A stretch of DNA of 64,000 nucleotides from Adineta ricciae (taxonomy: Eukaryota > Rotifera > Eurotatoria > Adinetida > Adinetidae), in NCBI GenBank assembly GCA_905250025.1, contig CAJNOJ010000126.1, forward strand, positions 62,001 through 126,000, in the 5' to 3' direction. Under the pieces are notes generated by a model. The model saw nothing but the letters and a program-made list of their open reading frames with translations, did no database searches and was not told the origin of the DNA. Of this stretch, positions 63,509 to 64,000 are shown in pieces (within the stretch, counting starts at the first letter, position 1; the number at the start of each line of letters is the position of its first letter). The translations under genes were made by a program, and so were the position numbers.

Positions 63509-64000
63509 TTAGTCCTTTTGCTCTTCGATCATTGCACATAAAGGCATTATTTCATTTCTTCCACTTCGAAGGTTAAACACACACGAACTGTTGCTCTTTG
63601 TTGATAAATGCACTTGAAAACGATAATCTCCATCTTCCAGCATTTCAATGTCGATTGCCAAATTAAATAATGCTCGTTGTTCAACATTTGCCATCGAAAT
63701 CTCTGCACACGTACATGAACATAATAGAATCAGATCATTGCGATGAGATCTTGCGCTTAAATATTCATATGTATCTTTCAATAAAGCACACGCCGAAATA
63801 ATCTTGAATGAATCATCCTGTTTCGATAGTGGAAATTCTAGATAACCATCAATGATGATGATATCACACGTCGAATCGCTTAAATGTTTGTGCACATCGA
63901 ATATCGTTGGCAAATAATGAAATCGAATCAAATGCAGATTTGCCGTTGAAAGTGATTTTGGAATTAATGTATGAACAAGTGAGGGTATGGTTTGAAACGG
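63509..64000 (-). CDS. SWSAP1-like RAD51-paralogue-related protein (partial)
   Basis: C-terminal 160 or so residues of a gene that continues past the window; the frame is open at base 64000. It reads TIPSLVHTLIPKSLSTANLH, LIRFHYLPTIFDVHKHLSDS, CDIIIIDGYLEFPL, FKIISACALLKDTYEYLSA, DLILLCSCTCAEI, LFNLAIDIEMLEDGDYRF and RSGRNEIMPL. Order and spacing recall human SWSAP1 (IRFQYPPS, LLLLDGLEEYL, LIALLLDTAAHFS, LMVALQTQ and the C-terminal FRSDGEMMIAPW). SWSAP1 with SWS1 forms a Shu-type complex that promotes RAD51 in homologous recombination. The IIIIDG strand fits Walker B. Walker A would lie outside. The relation is from pattern memory and needs a profile search. Confidence 0.45.
   Translation of the reverse strand, partial: PFQTIPSLVHTLIPKSLSTANLHLIRFHYLPTIFDVHKHLSDSTCDIIIIDGYLEFPLSKQDDSFKIISACALLKDTYEYLSARSHRNDLILLCSCTCAEISMANVEQRALFNLAIDIEMLEDGDYRFQVHLSTKSNSSCVFNLRSGRNEIMPLCAMIEEQKD

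Overview
This is a gene-dense window of an intron-rich animal nuclear genome, most likely a bdelloid rotifer (Adineta- or Rotaria-like). Supporting this are metazoan genes with many GT-AG introns of about 45-65 bases, an intronless ADP-ribosyltransferase-TPR gene of the kind bdelloids carry in large numbers, short foldback elements, a short (TGTGGG)n-like tract, and a bacterial-looking intronless enzyme. No read or tree was available, so the lineage is an inference.

Layout. 0.5-2.1 kb: stomatin (-). 3.5-7.0 kb: a FAAP100-like DNA-repair gene, a 93-residue hydrophilic protein and a single-pass membrane protein (all +). 7.2-14.9 kb: SNRNP200/Brr2 (-). 15.6-17.1 kb: a membrane-anchored trypsin-like protease (+). 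17.5-19.4 kb: a truncated PKD1-like REJ gene (-).

Accessory island, 19.4-31.6 kb: a probable horizontally acquired sugar isomerase/epimerase (+), the ART-TPR gene (-) with near-identical 126-bp TPR units, three foldback elements, three copies of a dispersed repeat, a Cys-rich secreted peptide whose 5' UTR intron appears to hold a foldback element, a GC-rich repeat that truncates a small spliced gene, and one unrecognised spliced gene.

Core block, 33.6-59.0 kb: a ZAD-like C2H2 zinc-finger factor (+), an innexin (-), polycystin-2 (+), a small membrane protein (+), a membrane-anchored dual-specificity phosphatase (-), SSBP2/3/4 (+), an ERK5-like MAP kinase with a TQY loop (+), PXK (+), a PLCXD protein (+), an intronless TMEM184 (+) and an intronless cytochrome P450 (-).

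59.5-64 kb: a possible orphan exon (-), a decayed Kv channel pseudogene (-), a rhodopsin-like GPCR (-) and, cut by the window end, a SWSAP1-like gene (-).

Genes are single units on both strands and I see no operon. Functional themes are membrane signalling (stomatin, innexin, polycystin-2, GPCR, Kv remnant, MAPK, DUSP, PXK, PLCXD), RNA and chromatin work (SNRNP200, SSBP, zinc finger), and two very diverged DNA-repair factors (FAAP100-like, SWSAP1-like). The most unusual material is the accessory island and the ART-TPR protein, whose N-terminal alpha/beta domain I could not assign.
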